From NCBI RefSeq assembly GCF_003931855.1, contig NZ_CP034248.1, positions 3,100,001 to 3,164,000 on the forward strand: DNA of 64,000 bases, written 5' to 3'. Position numbers and translations under genes: made by a program. The notes beneath the pieces were generated by a model, which was not told the DNA's origin, searched no databases, and saw only the letters and a list, made by a program, of their open reading frames with translations. Shown piece after piece: positions 45,467 to 54,175 of this stretch. Every line of letters starts with the position of its first letter. The first letter of the stretch is position 1. The DNA comes from Paenibacillus lentus (GTDB lineage: Bacteria > Bacillota > Bacilli > Paenibacillales > Paenibacillaceae).

Positions 45467-45473
45467 TTTTCAT

Positions 45474-45503
45474 AATGTATCATGACCTGAAGTAAAGTGT
45501 CAA
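45474..45503 (-). promoter_or_regulatory. Sigma-A promoter for serA
   Basis: On the minus strand a perfect TTGACA (45498-45503) and TACATT (45474-45479) are separated by 18 nt, just upstream of the T-box leader. Confidence 0.65.
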
Positions 45504-45609
45504 TACCGTAAATCATGGTGACGGCAGAATCTTGAATAAGCTTGGTATTTTGGTTATGATTTTAGTGTTATCAAAATCCTATGGTTACCGATTATTTACA
45601 GGCAGCTGC

Positions 45610-46518
45610 CTATTGCTCGGTAAAGAAAGGGAGCTCAGGAATGGACTCGCTAGCATAGTAAGTTGATTTCCACCGTAAGAATTCCTTGCCCTGTACCGCT
45701 TCAGTATCCATAAGAACGTTGACGATGGATACTAGTGAATTCAGCTTCATCGAGCTCGCTTTGCCGCTATCGATCATTTGGTCAATTTTCGCTGTCATAT
45801 CCTGAGGAAGGTAAGATACATAAAGATTACTGCTAGTCATTATGTCACTTACAATTTTGTTTTTTACCGCCAGCGGAAAGTTTGTCCATTCTTTGACAGT
45901 TATGTTGTCCCGGAAAGAAAAATCGGCAGGAATGGATTTATTGCTCTTGGAAGCCCATTTCATCATCGATGTGTAATATTTTTGCTGGGCTTTCAATCCG
46001 TATTTTTCAGCGTTTTTTGTAAATTCGTCGTTGGCTAGCGACTTAACAAGCTCAGCCCCGTTTTTACTTCCGATTTCAATTCGGTCGGCGCTTTCATCAA
46101 AGAGCTTCAGACTTTTCAAAACATCAGTTTGTGCATCTTTTAACAAGGGTGAAGACACTGTAATAGAATGCGATTGAATCTGATCATATTGTCTGCTAGC
46201 GGCTTCGCGGATTTCCTTCATAATACCGATTGATTTCAATCTGGAGTCACTGCGACTCAATTGATCAACAAGGTCGAAATAATCATCCTTGAATTGCTGG
46301 TACGGTTGAAATACCACGTAATAATAGGCGGCCAGATCCTGCTGCTCGTAGGAAGCTGTCGTCTCAAACCCGGAATGATTTGACAGGTGGGCGTATTTGG
46401 CCTCGGTCTGGTTAATTCCCATCTTAAAGCCCAGGAAAAAGGTTCCGAAGGCGGCGATTAAGGTAAATAGAAACCCGAGCATAAATAAAATTTCAAAGCG
46501 ATAAGATTTTTTTTGCAT
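45610..46518 (-). CDS. Membrane-anchored protein of unknown function
   Basis: A 302-residue protein; the ATG at 46518 follows GAGGAGCG. One N-terminal transmembrane segment ('ILFMLGFLFTLIAAFGTFFL') anchors a mainly helical, probably extracytoplasmic domain of about 270 residues. No catalytic motif is visible. It faces leftward, divergent from the CPBP protease gene, and is followed by about 50 bp before the serA promoter region. No family is recognised. Confidence 0.7.
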   Translation of the reverse strand: MQKKSYRFEILFMLGFLFTLIAAFGTFFLGFKMGINQTEAKYAHLSNHSGFETTASYEQQDLAAYYYVVFQPYQQFKDDYFDLVDQLSRSDSRLKSIGIMKEIREAASRQYDQIQSHSITVSSPLLKDAQTDVLKSLKLFDESADRIEIGSKNGAELVKSLANDEFTKNAEKYGLKAQQKYYTSMMKWASKSNKSIPADFSFRDNITVKEWTNFPLAVKNKIVSDIMTSSNLYVSYLPQDMTAKIDQMIDSGKASSMKLNSLVSIVNVLMDTEAVQGKEFLRWKSTYYASESIPELPFFTEQ

Positions 46519-46621
46519 TGTAAGAAACGCTCCTCTTTCAGTATTTTTTAGTCCGAGAGCACTAAGAAAACTTAGAATGCCTGCTAGGATTTTGTGTTTT
46601 AACTATAATAAAGGACAGGGT

Positions 46622-47227
46622 TTGACGAATACTATGAAAAAAAACAAGTTTGGCAAAATAAAAATTCAAAGAGTCGATCCCGGTCAGCTTAATGAGCGCT
46701 TATTATTAATTAATCTATACATTACTCAAGGACTTACTTTATTTATCGGTATTATCGTCCTGTTTTTTCAGAAGCGAAACCCGATCTCGGTACTCCAATT
46801 TCCAACAAATTATGAATTTTTGCTGTGGGGCTTCGGACTCGCAGCAGTAATGTTCGGTTTTGATTTCATATTGTCGCGTTTCGTGAAAGAGGAGAGCCTC
46901 GATGACGGGGGAATCAACGAGATGCTCTTCCGCAATCGTCCTGTTTGGCATATCGTTATCATTTGCGTTATCGTATCTATTTGCGAAGAATTATTGTTCC
47001 GAGGGGCGATTCAGCATGCAATTGGTCCTTATTGGACGAGCATTATTTTTGCGCTCATCCATATTCGTTATCTCAGGCATTGGATTCCGACAGGATGGGT
47101 TTTTCTAAGCAGCTATGCGCTGGGCTATATTTATATACAGGCGGGTACGTTATGGGCGCCGATTGTATGTCACTTCCTCATTGATTTCATATCGGGACTC
47201 GTCATTAAATATCGGAGGGGAAAATGA
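46622..47227 (+). CDS. CPBP-family intramembrane glutamic protease
   Basis: About 201 residues from a TTG at 46622 (AAAGGA upstream); an ATG four codons later at 46634 is the alternative. Several transmembrane helices are visible. The catalytic signature 'CEELLFRGAIQ' (EExxxR) and a later 'FALIHI' with His, then 'PIVCHFLIDFISG', match CPBP/Abi proteases such as those cleaving membrane regulators. It overlaps the next gene by 4 nt. Confidence 0.85.
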   Translation: MTNTMKKNKFGKIKIQRVDPGQLNERLLLINLYITQGLTLFIGIIVLFFQKRNPISVLQFPTNYEFLLWGFGLAAVMFGFDFILSRFVKEESLDDGGINEMLFRNRPVWHIVIICVIVSICEELLFRGAIQHAIGPYWTSIIFALIHIRYLRHWIPTGWVFLSSYALGYIYIQAGTLWAPIVCHFLIDFISGLVIKYRRGK

Positions 47228-47718
47228 GTGAACGCTTGAGCAGGATGGAGCGGTATGGTAAGTACCGCAATCCGAAAGACAGACAACATCGATTCAGGGA
47301 GAATACCTGGAAGCATCCAGAGCACCAAATATCGAGCGAAGCTAAATCTAGAGTGCAAAGAAGTCGAGTAGTGGGATCGGAAGAGTCATTAAGAGCAAAG
47401 CAAAAATCGCAGAAACAGAATCGGGAGTTACCGTTTGATGTTTATACGGAGGGTGTAGCCAAGGCTGCAGCAGAAACTGCATTAAAGAATAAGCAGAGTG
47501 ATGTTGGGATTTCTGTAAGCCGTCAAGCTCTAGAGGAAGCAGCGCCTACGCTATCAGTAGAGGAGCTGCCCTCAAGGCGGGAGGTATATCCGTCCCAACG
47601 GGTAAAGCTGACAAAATATTTTTTTAATACTTTGCTGTTCATCTTTATCGCCGTGATGGTAGCTTTGTTCTGGTGGGGCATTAGCGAATCTCCATGGGGA
47701 CAGAACCATGGCATGTAA
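47224..47718 (+). CDS. Basic protein with C-terminal membrane anchor
   Basis: A 164-residue protein; the ATG overlaps the CPBP stop by 4 nt and follows CGGAGGGG. Residues 1-130 are highly charged and Arg/Lys/Gln-rich, probably disordered. A single membrane helix lies near the C-terminus ('FFNTLLFIFIAVMVALFWWG'). The tight coupling to a CPBP protease suggests it could be its substrate or partner; this is inference. No family is recognised. Confidence 0.65.
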   Translation: MSERLSRMERYGKYRNPKDRQHRFRENTWKHPEHQISSEAKSRVQRSRVVGSEESLRAKQKSQKQNRELPFDVYTEGVAKAAAETALKNKQSDVGISVSRQALEEAAPTLSVEELPSRREVYPSQRVKLTKYFFNTLLFIFIAVMVALFWWGISESPWGQNHGM

Positions 47719-47728
47719 AAGAAGAATT

Positions 47729-47758
47729 TTGTCAAACGGTATTCAAATGTCATAGACT
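47729..47758 (+). promoter_or_regulatory. Possible promoter for the orphan T-box leader
   Basis: TTGTCA (47729-47734) and TAGACT (47753-47758) are spaced by 18 nt, immediately before the T-box leader. Confidence 0.4.
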
Positions 47759-47769
47759 ATGATGAATAA

Positions 47770-47990
47770 TTTCAAAACTGGAACATGCCGATGAAGAGAA
47801 TCCAACTCGGGGGCGTTCTCGCAAAGAGAACATGGAGATGTGATTCTGCACATACTGCACTAGCTTTCTAAGTTGACCGGCACCGCCCGTTACCGCGGAA
47901 CCAAAGAGATTGAACGGCTGCAAGCCGTTCGATAAATTGGGTGGCACCGGAGCAGAGTGCTCCTCGTCCCAAAGGATGAGGGCGCTCTTT
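47770..47990 (+). promoter_or_regulatory. T-box riboswitch upstream of a PPOX-family gene
   Basis: GGGTGGCACCGG (47940-47951) is the T-box sequence; GATGAAGAGAA opens stem I. The terminator GAGTGCTCCTCGTCC with GGATGAGGGCGCTC (47955-47990) pairs over about 15 bp but ends in only CTTTG. GAT-TCT-G in stem I may be the specifier loop (Ser UCU), and UGGC would match the G discriminator of tRNA-Ser; both are tentative. An SD-like GGGGAAGGAG near 48026 is not followed by a gene. Confidence 0.85.
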
Positions 47991-48103
47991 GTGCTTGTAG
48001 GGCAATTAACTAAGAACTCGATTAGGGGAAGGAGCGGTTCAACATTCTATAGATGGGTATTCTATGACATGATATCCATTAAATATAGAGGAGTGGTGCA
48101 GCT

Positions 48104-48520
48104 ATGGATCAAGCAAAATTGGAGCAGGATATTATTAAGGCGATTGAGAGCAATAAGTTCGGCTCGTTGGGAACCGTAGAGAATGGCAAGCCGAAGGTGC
48201 GTTATATGGCAATTTTTAATGATGGACTGAACATCCATTTGGCAACTAATCGAAAGACGCATAAAGTGGAGGAATTGCAGAAGAATCCCAATATGAGCCT
48301 GTTGCTCGGTTATGAGCTCGGCGGGACAAAGGAGCTCGTTGAGATCGAGGGAACTTGTGATATCACAAAGAATGATCAGCTTAGACAGCAAGTTTGGAAT
48401 GATGATCTGAAGCCTTGGTTTGATGGGCCGGACGATCCGAACTATGTGATTCTCGATGTGACTCCGTCGCGCATAGAGTATACGGCTCAAGGTTCCGAGC
48501 CGATGGTGTGGGAAGCGTAA
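48104..48520 (+). CDS. Pyridoxamine 5'-phosphate oxidase-fold protein
   Basis: A 138-residue protein; the ATG follows GAGGAGTGG. It has the split-barrel flavin-binding pattern of general stress protein 26-type PPOX proteins: 'GSLGTVENGKPKVRYMAIF' and 'IHLATNRKTHKVEELQKNPN'. Such proteins bind FMN or F420-like cofactors; the substrate is unknown. It lies 113 nt downstream of a T-box whose normal targets are amino acid genes, an unexpected pairing. Confidence 0.85.
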   Translation: MDQAKLEQDIIKAIESNKFGSLGTVENGKPKVRYMAIFNDGLNIHLATNRKTHKVEELQKNPNMSLLLGYELGGTKELVEIEGTCDITKNDQLRQQVWNDDLKPWFDGPDDPNYVILDVTPSRIEYTAQGSEPMVWEA

Positions 48521-48538
48521 ACACATTATTATGATTAA

Positions 48539-48579
48539 GGGCATTCCGCGTTCGTATCGTCGTGGAATGCCCCTCTTTT
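48539..48579 (+). terminator. Terminator after PPOX gene
   Basis: GGGCATTCC and GGAATGCCC form a 9-bp stem, followed by CCTCTTTT. Confidence 0.85.
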
Positions 48580-48608
48580 AATTGCAACAATTATGTTAGT
48601 TAATGCGA

Positions 48609-49526
48609 TTATTTGGAGTCAGCCGAATGCTCAGACTGAACGGATATTGTGTGTGGATCAACGAATCCATAGCCTTCTGCTTTGATCCTGGTGAGCAGCT
48701 CATCTAGAGCTTCTGCAGTCCAGGGCAGTTCATGCATGAGGATATTGCTGCCGGGATGAAGCTGTTCCATGACATTTTTGATGATGCCATCTGGCTTGTT
48801 CTTGAATTTTGTATCCCAGTCAAGCGAACCGTTAGACCAGGTCATGTAAATCATATCATTTTCTTCAACGATGCCATGGAGCGTGTCATTACCGGAACCG
48901 AAAGGCGGTCGAAAAAACCGGGGGCTCTCGCCGATAATTTCTTCGACAATCTGCTGCACATCCTCGACTTGCTTACGGGCGGTGTCTGCGGATTCCTTTT
49001 TCAAATCGATATGATCCCAGCTATGGTTACCAATAATTTGACCTCGATCATGAATGAGCTTAAGTAAATCTGGATTGCTCTTGACCCGGTAGCCATTTAC
49101 GAAAAAAATCGCCTTTGCCTCGTGCTTTTCAAGGGTATCGAGCATTCCCTCCAGCATTGCCTTCTCTTTGGGACCATCGTCAAAAGTTAGCAACACGACT
49201 TTCTTCTCGATGCCTTCCGTATTTGGTACTACGCGATACACTTTGTTGATGTGATACTTATACTCTGGAATTACGGGGGCAGCAGGGGTGGAGACTTGCT
49301 GCTCCGCACCTCCGGTTGAAGATGGGGCATTTTCTCTGTTTAGCGCGCCCTCATTGCTTTGATCTGTTTCCAGCTCCTTTTGAACAGGAGGGATTACCTC
49401 GGAGGACTGGCTTGGGGTGATGTTTGAACCATTCTTCTTAGTGGATGAATGATCCGGGCCGCATGAGCTAAGAATAAGGCAGCAGGCTGCGATGAGCAGC
49501 ACCTTCTTGTTGAGCAAATAATTCAT
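48609..49526 (-). CDS. Polysaccharide deacetylase lipoprotein
   Basis: A 305-residue protein with a lipoprotein signal ending in 'LILSSC' (Cys about 22). A Ser/Gln/Glu-rich linker follows (residues about 25-95). The NodB domain carries 'LLTFDDGPKEKAM' with the two metal-site Asp, 'GNHSWDHIDL' with the His pair, and 'RFFRPPFGSGNDTLHG'. It would deacetylate peptidoglycan or another glucosamine polymer at the cell surface. It is transcribed alone, leftward. Confidence 0.9.
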   Translation of the reverse strand: MNYLLNKKVLLIAACCLILSSCGPDHSSTKKNGSNITPSQSSEVIPPVQKELETDQSNEGALNRENAPSSTGGAEQQVSTPAAPVIPEYKYHINKVYRVVPNTEGIEKKVVLLTFDDGPKEKAMLEGMLDTLEKHEAKAIFFVNGYRVKSNPDLLKLIHDRGQIIGNHSWDHIDLKKESADTARKQVEDVQQIVEEIIGESPRFFRPPFGSGNDTLHGIVEENDMIYMTWSNGSLDWDTKFKNKPDGIIKNVMEQLHPGSNILMHELPWTAEALDELLTRIKAEGYGFVDPHTISVQSEHSADSK

Positions 49527-49625
49527 CTCGCTTTCCGTGTTTCTTCCTGGATTTAATGCGCATGAGTTTGAAACAATACGCGAACACTACAAATGATTTT
49601 AACACAATCAAGGAGGTTTTTTTGG

Positions 49626-49982
49626 ATGAAATCTGTCTCATTCTTATGTGGTGCATTGGTCGGAGCGGCGGCTGTTATTTGGTCGACGAAGAGAAACGGT
49701 ACAAACATGGGCGGTAACAGCAGTAGCGGCATTATGAAACTGGCTGGCTTGTCGACGAGCTCCTCTGGCAAAGAAAGCGGGCAACAGCCTTCAAGCAAAG
49801 CAAGCTCTACTACAGCCAGTGAATCCAAGGTGTATCCCAGTTCTCCATCCTCGTCCACTTCGAGTCATTCGAAGGAATACAACATAAAGCAAATTACCGA
49901 TTTTATCAAGGGAAATGCCGATGTGCGCAGAGAGGTTGAGCAAATTTTAAAAGAGACAAATTCAGTTATTCCCGGGCTATAA
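49626..49982 (+). CDS. Small membrane-anchored Ser-rich protein
   Basis: About 118 residues from the ATG at 49626 (GGAGG upstream). A single N-terminal hydrophobic segment ('SFLCGALVGAAAVIWSTK', YtxH-like) precedes a Ser/Thr/Gly-rich disordered middle and a helical C-terminus ('IKQITDFIKGNADVRREVEQ'). The function is unknown. It is followed by a strong terminator. Confidence 0.65.
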   Translation: MKSVSFLCGALVGAAAVIWSTKRNGTNMGGNSSSGIMKLAGLSTSSSGKESGQQPSSKASSTTASESKVYPSSPSSSTSSHSKEYNIKQITDFIKGNADVRREVEQILKETNSVIPGL

Positions 49983-49999
49983 TTCTTACCGATTTATGG

Positions 50000-50047
50000 A
50001 TCATTTTCAGCTCCTTAGAGGTCGAGCAGAAAATGATTCTTTTTTTG
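50000..50047 (+). terminator. Terminator after the Ser-rich protein gene
   Basis: ATCATTTTC and GAAAATGAT pair over 9 bp around a larger loop, followed by TCTTTTTTT. Confidence 0.85.
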
Positions 50048-50171
50048 TCTATTTTATTGCGTGCATTTAGGTAAGATAAATGATAACATACTTATCAAAG
50101 AACCATTTCCAGCACATATTACAGCAGGTTTCATAATCTGTTATAACAAGGCTTGGGGAGGAGGATCCTGT

Positions 50172-50789
50172 ATGAGAATTGAAAGACTTGGCCAAGATAA
50201 GATACGGATTTTCCTCACGTTTGACGACCTTAGCGAACGCGGCATTCAGAAAGAGGACATGTGGCAGGAGATTCCCAAGGTTCATGACCTGTTCACTGAA
50301 ATGATGGATCAGGCTTATAACGAAGTGGGATTTGACGCTACAGGCCCCTTGGCCGTTGAAGTTTTCGCGCTTCCTGCTCAAGGGATGGTCGTCATAGTGA
50401 CGCGCGGTAAATACGATCACCATCATGGGATCGGATCGCATTATGAGGATGAATTACCGGATGAAGTCTATGAGATGGAAGTAACGCTGGAGCAGAGTGA
50501 CACCATTCTATATTCCTTTGATGATTTTGAGGTATTGATTGAAGCTGCTCATGTTCTGCAACCTATGCTTACGGAATCTGGAAGACTATTTAAATATAAT
50601 GGGAAATGGATTCTTCAGCTGGAGCCGGAAGATTTGGAAGAAGGCAGACATCCAGCAGTCATCGCGGTTCTCGCAGAATTTGGCGAGGCAACTTCTGTAA
50701 CCTCAGCGATACTGGAGGAATACGGCAATAAGGTCATGTCCGAGAATGCGATTGGGGTTATTTGTAGTAACTTCAAACGTCAGGACTAG
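50172..50789 (+). CDS. mecA: ClpC adaptor protein MecA
   Basis: About 205 residues from the ATG at 50172 (GGAGGAGG upstream). The start 'MRIERLGQDKIRIFLTFDDL' and 'ERGIQKEDMWQEIPKVHDLF' are the family N-terminal domain, which binds substrates. The C-terminal domain ('LYSFDDFEVLIEAAHVL') binds and activates ClpC. In Bacillus it targets ComK and others to ClpCP. It is monocistronic or co-transcribed with prsW. Confidence 0.93.
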   Translation: MRIERLGQDKIRIFLTFDDLSERGIQKEDMWQEIPKVHDLFTEMMDQAYNEVGFDATGPLAVEVFALPAQGMVVIVTRGKYDHHHGIGSHYEDELPDEVYEMEVTLEQSDTILYSFDDFEVLIEAAHVLQPMLTESGRLFKYNGKWILQLEPEDLEEGRHPAVIAVLAEFGEATSVTSAILEEYGNKVMSENAIGVICSNFKRQD

Positions 50790-50865
50790 AACAAGTGCGG
50801 TACCCGATGTATCGAAATAGCCAAAGCTTGAATCGTTGTAAGTGGTCGATGAGGGGGGATTACCG

Positions 50866-51576
50866 TTGATTTTTTTCTCGATTGCGACCGCAGCGGTAGC
50901 CCCCGGAATCGCCTTGCTTACTTATTTCTATCTTAAGGACAAGTATGAAGCCGAACCGCTGCATATGGTCATAAAGGTTTTCTTACTCGGCTTTATGATC
51001 GTCTTGCCCGTTATGATTGTTCAAAGCGGCTTGATGCTTTGGCTGGGAGAAGGCTCGTTAGTAAATGCTTTTCTAGTTTCGGCCGGCGTAGAGGAAGCGT
51101 TTAAATGGTTTGTGCTGTTTCACATGATCTACAATCATACGGAGTTCGATGAACCCTATGACGGGATTCTATATGCCACGGCCATTTCGCTTGGCTTCGC
51201 CACCGTAGAGAATGTGATTTACTCTTTTGCACAACAGGCTACAGTAGGAACCTTGCTGATCCGGGCGTTACTGCCTGTTTCAGGGCATGCTATGTTTGGG
51301 GTTATGATGGGCTACTATATGGGGCGAGCTAAATTTTCTACGGGAAAAGATAGCCACAGGTTTCTTGCCTATTCGTTGTTACTACCCTTGTTCTATCATG
51401 GTCTTTACGACTGGATCTTGGATAATATTACCCACTATTGGATTTGGTATATTGTTCCTTTGATGGCGTTCTTATGGTATGGGGGAATCGGCAAAATGTA
51501 TAGGGCTAACAAGAGATCACCCTTTCGGCGGCTGCTCAAGGACAGGGTTAACAATACAGAAAATGGGGCATCCTAA
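50866..51576 (+). CDS. prsW: Intramembrane protease PrsW
   Basis: About 236 residues from a TTG at 50866 (GGGGGG upstream), preferred to a GTG at 50842. It has eight or so membrane segments. The catalytic 'SAGVEEAFKWFVLF' (EExxK) and 'EPYDGILYATAISLGFATVE' and 'ALLPVSGHAMFG' with His are the family motifs. In Bacillus it starts site-1 cleavage of the anti-sigma factor RsiW. It is normally next to sleB-ypeB; here ypeB follows without sleB. Confidence 0.92.
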   Translation: MIFFSIATAAVAPGIALLTYFYLKDKYEAEPLHMVIKVFLLGFMIVLPVMIVQSGLMLWLGEGSLVNAFLVSAGVEEAFKWFVLFHMIYNHTEFDEPYDGILYATAISLGFATVENVIYSFAQQATVGTLLIRALLPVSGHAMFGVMMGYYMGRAKFSTGKDSHRFLAYSLLLPLFYHGLYDWILDNITHYWIWYIVPLMAFLWYGGIGKMYRANKRSPFRRLLKDRVNNTENGAS

Positions 51577-51630
51577 TGACAGTTATCCATGGTTGATCAA
51601 TCGTGGAACTGAAAGGGGTGTCTTTTTTTT

Positions 51631-51780
51631 GTGCGTGTAAAAGTGAAAATTACTTGTAAAACATGTGGTGAGCGATTTATTCTGCGGGGAAAAAAGGAAC
51701 GTGGAGAAATTGAAACCGGCTTCAAACAATGTCTATGCGATAATCGTCATTTTTTCGACATTGAAGAGGATTTGACTTAA
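51631..51780 (+). CDS. Very small zinc-ribbon protein
   Basis: A 49-residue frame from a GTG at 51631 (AAAGGGGTG upstream, rather far). 'CKTCGERF' and a later 'QCLCDN' give a C4 zinc ribbon. It lies where sleB would normally be, between prsW and ypeB. No family is recognised. Confidence 0.5.
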   Translation: MRVKVKITCKTCGERFILRGKKERGEIETGFKQCLCDNRHFFDIEEDLT

Positions 51781-51830
51781 TAATTCAGTCAACTAAGCCG
51801 CAGGCTATTTTTTTGAATGACTGTAACAAG

Positions 51831-51861
51831 TGAATAATCTTCCTTCCTTCTAGTCAAACTA
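51831..51861 (+). promoter_or_regulatory. Probable sigma-G/sigma-F promoter for ypeB
   Basis: TGAATA (51831-51836) and CAAACTA (51855-51861) are spaced by 18 nt, a close match to the forespore consensus TGnATA-N17/18-CATnnTA. It fits the known forespore expression of ypeB. Confidence 0.5.
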
Positions 51862-51895
51862 ATTTCAGTTCTCTGATGGAAGGAGTGTATATGAT

Positions 51896-53263
51896 TTGTA
51901 TAAACGTTTAAGTGCCATATTGTTTCCGATCGCTGCGGTTCTGCTAGTCGGATCTTTAATGTGGGGTTATCAAGAAAACCAAGAAAAGAATGCGATTCTT
52001 ATTAAGGCGGAAAATCAGTATCAGCGAGCATTTCATAATCTGTCGTTTCATGTCGACAAGCTGCATGGAGAACTGGGGAATACACTTGCGGTGCATAGTG
52101 CTTCCACAGGGGCACAGCGTAAGGGCTTAGTGAACGTGTGGAGAATTACGAGTGAGGCGCAAAACGAAATCAACCAGCTGCCATTGACCTTGCTTCCATT
52201 CAACAAAACGGAGGAATTCTTGTCCCGCATCTCTAAATTCTCCTATCAGGCCGGAGTACGTGATTTGACCAAGCAGCCGTTAAGCGAGACAGAAATGAAG
52301 AATTTGAAGGAGCTATATAAGAGCTCGGCCCAAATTTCCAAGCAACTGGGGGAAGTACAGGATAAGGTTCTCTCCAAACGTCTTCGCTGGATGGATGTAG
52401 AGACAGCGCTCGCGAATCCGAACGATCCACAGGATAATACAATCATTGACGGCTTCAAGACGGTTGATAAGAAAGTTGGGGAATATCCGGAGCTGGACTG
52501 GGGCCCGTCCGTCGCAAGCATTTATAACAAACGGTCTGTTAAGAAGCTCGGAGGACATCCCGTAACTGTAAATGATATTAAGAATAAAGCGGCCAGGTTC
52601 GCCGGAGTGCAATCCCCGCAAAATATTAAGGTAACCGAGAATGGCAAGGGGACAGAGTGGTCATCCTATACCGCCAAAGTCCAAGGAAACGATCAGTCTG
52701 AATCAGTTACGCTGGATTTCACGCGCAATGGCGGCCATCTGATTAACTATTGGAGCGATCGACATATCGGGCCTAAGGCAATCTCTCAAGGTGCGGCGAG
52801 AGCAAGAGCGGATCAGTTTCTTAAAAATAAGGGCTATAATGACTTAACGCCGGTGACTTACGACGAGTATGATAATATCGGCAGTTTCACTTTTGTTAGG
52901 AAAGATGGAGATGTGCTGATTTACCCAGAGAAAATCTCAGTAAGGGTTGCCTTGGATAACGGTTCCGTTATCGGAATGCAAGCAAGTGATTATGTCTATG
53001 AGCATCAAGACGGGATAGAGCGAAAGATGTCTAAGCCCAAGCTTTCGGTCGAGCAGGCTCGCAAATACTTGAATCCGGAATATAAGGAACAATATCATCG
53101 TCTTGCGTTAATTGAAAACGATTTGGCTGAAAAAGTGATGACCTATGAATTCGGAGGAGCTATTAACGGCTCGCGGTATCGAATTTACCTTAATGCCGAT
53201 AATGGGAACGAAGAAGTCGTTGAGCAAATTCGCGATGGCCATGCGAATAGAAATTCAATGTAA
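51896..53263 (+). CDS. ypeB: Germination protein YpeB
   Basis: A 455-residue protein from a TTG with GGAAGGAGTG upstream. An N-terminal membrane anchor ('AILFPIAAVLLVGSLMWGYQ') precedes a helical domain and three PepSY-like repeats in the C-terminal half ('VTVNDIKNKAARFAGV', 'ISQGAARARADQFLKNKGY', 'LSVEQARKYLNPEYKEQY'). In Bacillus YpeB stabilises and controls the cortex-lytic enzyme SleB in the spore; the two genes are usually adjacent. sleB is not present here. Confidence 0.94.
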   Translation: MYKRLSAILFPIAAVLLVGSLMWGYQENQEKNAILIKAENQYQRAFHNLSFHVDKLHGELGNTLAVHSASTGAQRKGLVNVWRITSEAQNEINQLPLTLLPFNKTEEFLSRISKFSYQAGVRDLTKQPLSETEMKNLKELYKSSAQISKQLGEVQDKVLSKRLRWMDVETALANPNDPQDNTIIDGFKTVDKKVGEYPELDWGPSVASIYNKRSVKKLGGHPVTVNDIKNKAARFAGVQSPQNIKVTENGKGTEWSSYTAKVQGNDQSESVTLDFTRNGGHLINYWSDRHIGPKAISQGAARARADQFLKNKGYNDLTPVTYDEYDNIGSFTFVRKDGDVLIYPEKISVRVALDNGSVIGMQASDYVYEHQDGIERKMSKPKLSVEQARKYLNPEYKEQYHRLALIENDLAEKVMTYEFGGAINGSRYRIYLNADNGNEEVVEQIRDGHANRNSM

Positions 53264-53300
53264 TATTGCGGTGGCTCAGCAGTTTAGTTAAGTATCAGAG

Positions 53301-53339
53301 AGACGGATTAGGATGGACGATTCTAATTCGTCTTTTTTG
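53301..53339 (+). terminator. Terminator after ypeB
   Basis: AGACGGATTAG and CTAATTCGTCT pair over 11 bp (one G.U), followed by TTTTTTG. Confidence 0.88.
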
Positions 53340-53437
53340 TCATTTTATTCTCTATATTATTTTATTACTCCAATAGACCTATGCCGTGTTATAATCTTAT
53401 GGTAATAATTATATGATAAGCAAGGTGGTGCAAGATC

Positions 53438-54091
53438 TTGTTTCCTAGTGTAAATGACCTGTTATATATTCAGGTCGCATCGGTAGATGGTGAGAATACG
53501 GATAAGGAATATAAGTCACGTATTGCCGATGTTGAAGACGACACACTCCTGATTGAGATACCGATTGAAAGCGGCAGCGGGCGAATGAGACGGCTGTATA
53601 TAGGAGATGAGCTGTCGATCTATTTTTTGACCGACCAAGGAATTAAGCATTATTTTAATACATATGTTCTTGGTTTCGCTGATGATATCGTTCAGCTTGT
53701 AAGGATTAGAAGGCCTGAACCGGAGATGATTACGAAGGTTCAACGTCGGGATTTTCTGCGAGTTGTGGCCAAGCTGGATCTAGCAGTTAAGCTAAAGGAC
53801 GGCACTCGTTTCGTTGCTTTGACGGAGGATGTCGGCGGTGGAGGAGTATCTCTCCTCGCGGACAATAAATACGGTTTATCCGAAGGGGAGCAATTATATT
53901 GCTGGCTCCTGCTGACATATAAGAATGGTTCCATTGAGCATGTTCCTTTTGAAGCTGAGATCGTGCGTACGAAGAAGCAAGAGACAGGTCGGACTATGCT
54001 GATGCTGAAATTTGTCAGTATTTCGGACATGGAGAGGCAAAAGCTAATCCGTTATTGCTTTGAACGGCAATTCGACTTCAAAAATCGCTAA
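53438..54091 (+). CDS. motI: PilZ-domain flagellar brake protein (YpfA/MotI)
   Basis: A 217-residue protein from a TTG at 53438. The N-terminal YcgR-like barrel (about 1-95) is followed by a PilZ domain with the c-di-GMP binding motif 'QRRDFLRVVA' (RxxxR) and 'TEDVGGGGVSLLA' (the D.xxSxxG-equivalent loop). In Bacillus YpfA, renamed MotI, binds MotA to stop the flagellar motor when c-di-GMP is high. It precedes ypfB and cmk, as in Bacillus. Confidence 0.88.
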   Translation: MFPSVNDLLYIQVASVDGENTDKEYKSRIADVEDDTLLIEIPIESGSGRMRRLYIGDELSIYFLTDQGIKHYFNTYVLGFADDIVQLVRIRRPEPEMITKVQRRDFLRVVAKLDLAVKLKDGTRFVALTEDVGGGGVSLLADNKYGLSEGEQLYCWLLLTYKNGSIEHVPFEAEIVRTKKQETGRTMLMLKFVSISDMERQKLIRYCFERQFDFKNR

Positions 54092-54175
54092 GTATTGAGA
54101 TGCAAAGCTGCAGATTGCGATTGACTCCCTTCTACTTTGGATAAGATAAAATTATCCAGGAGGGGAGGGAACTTG

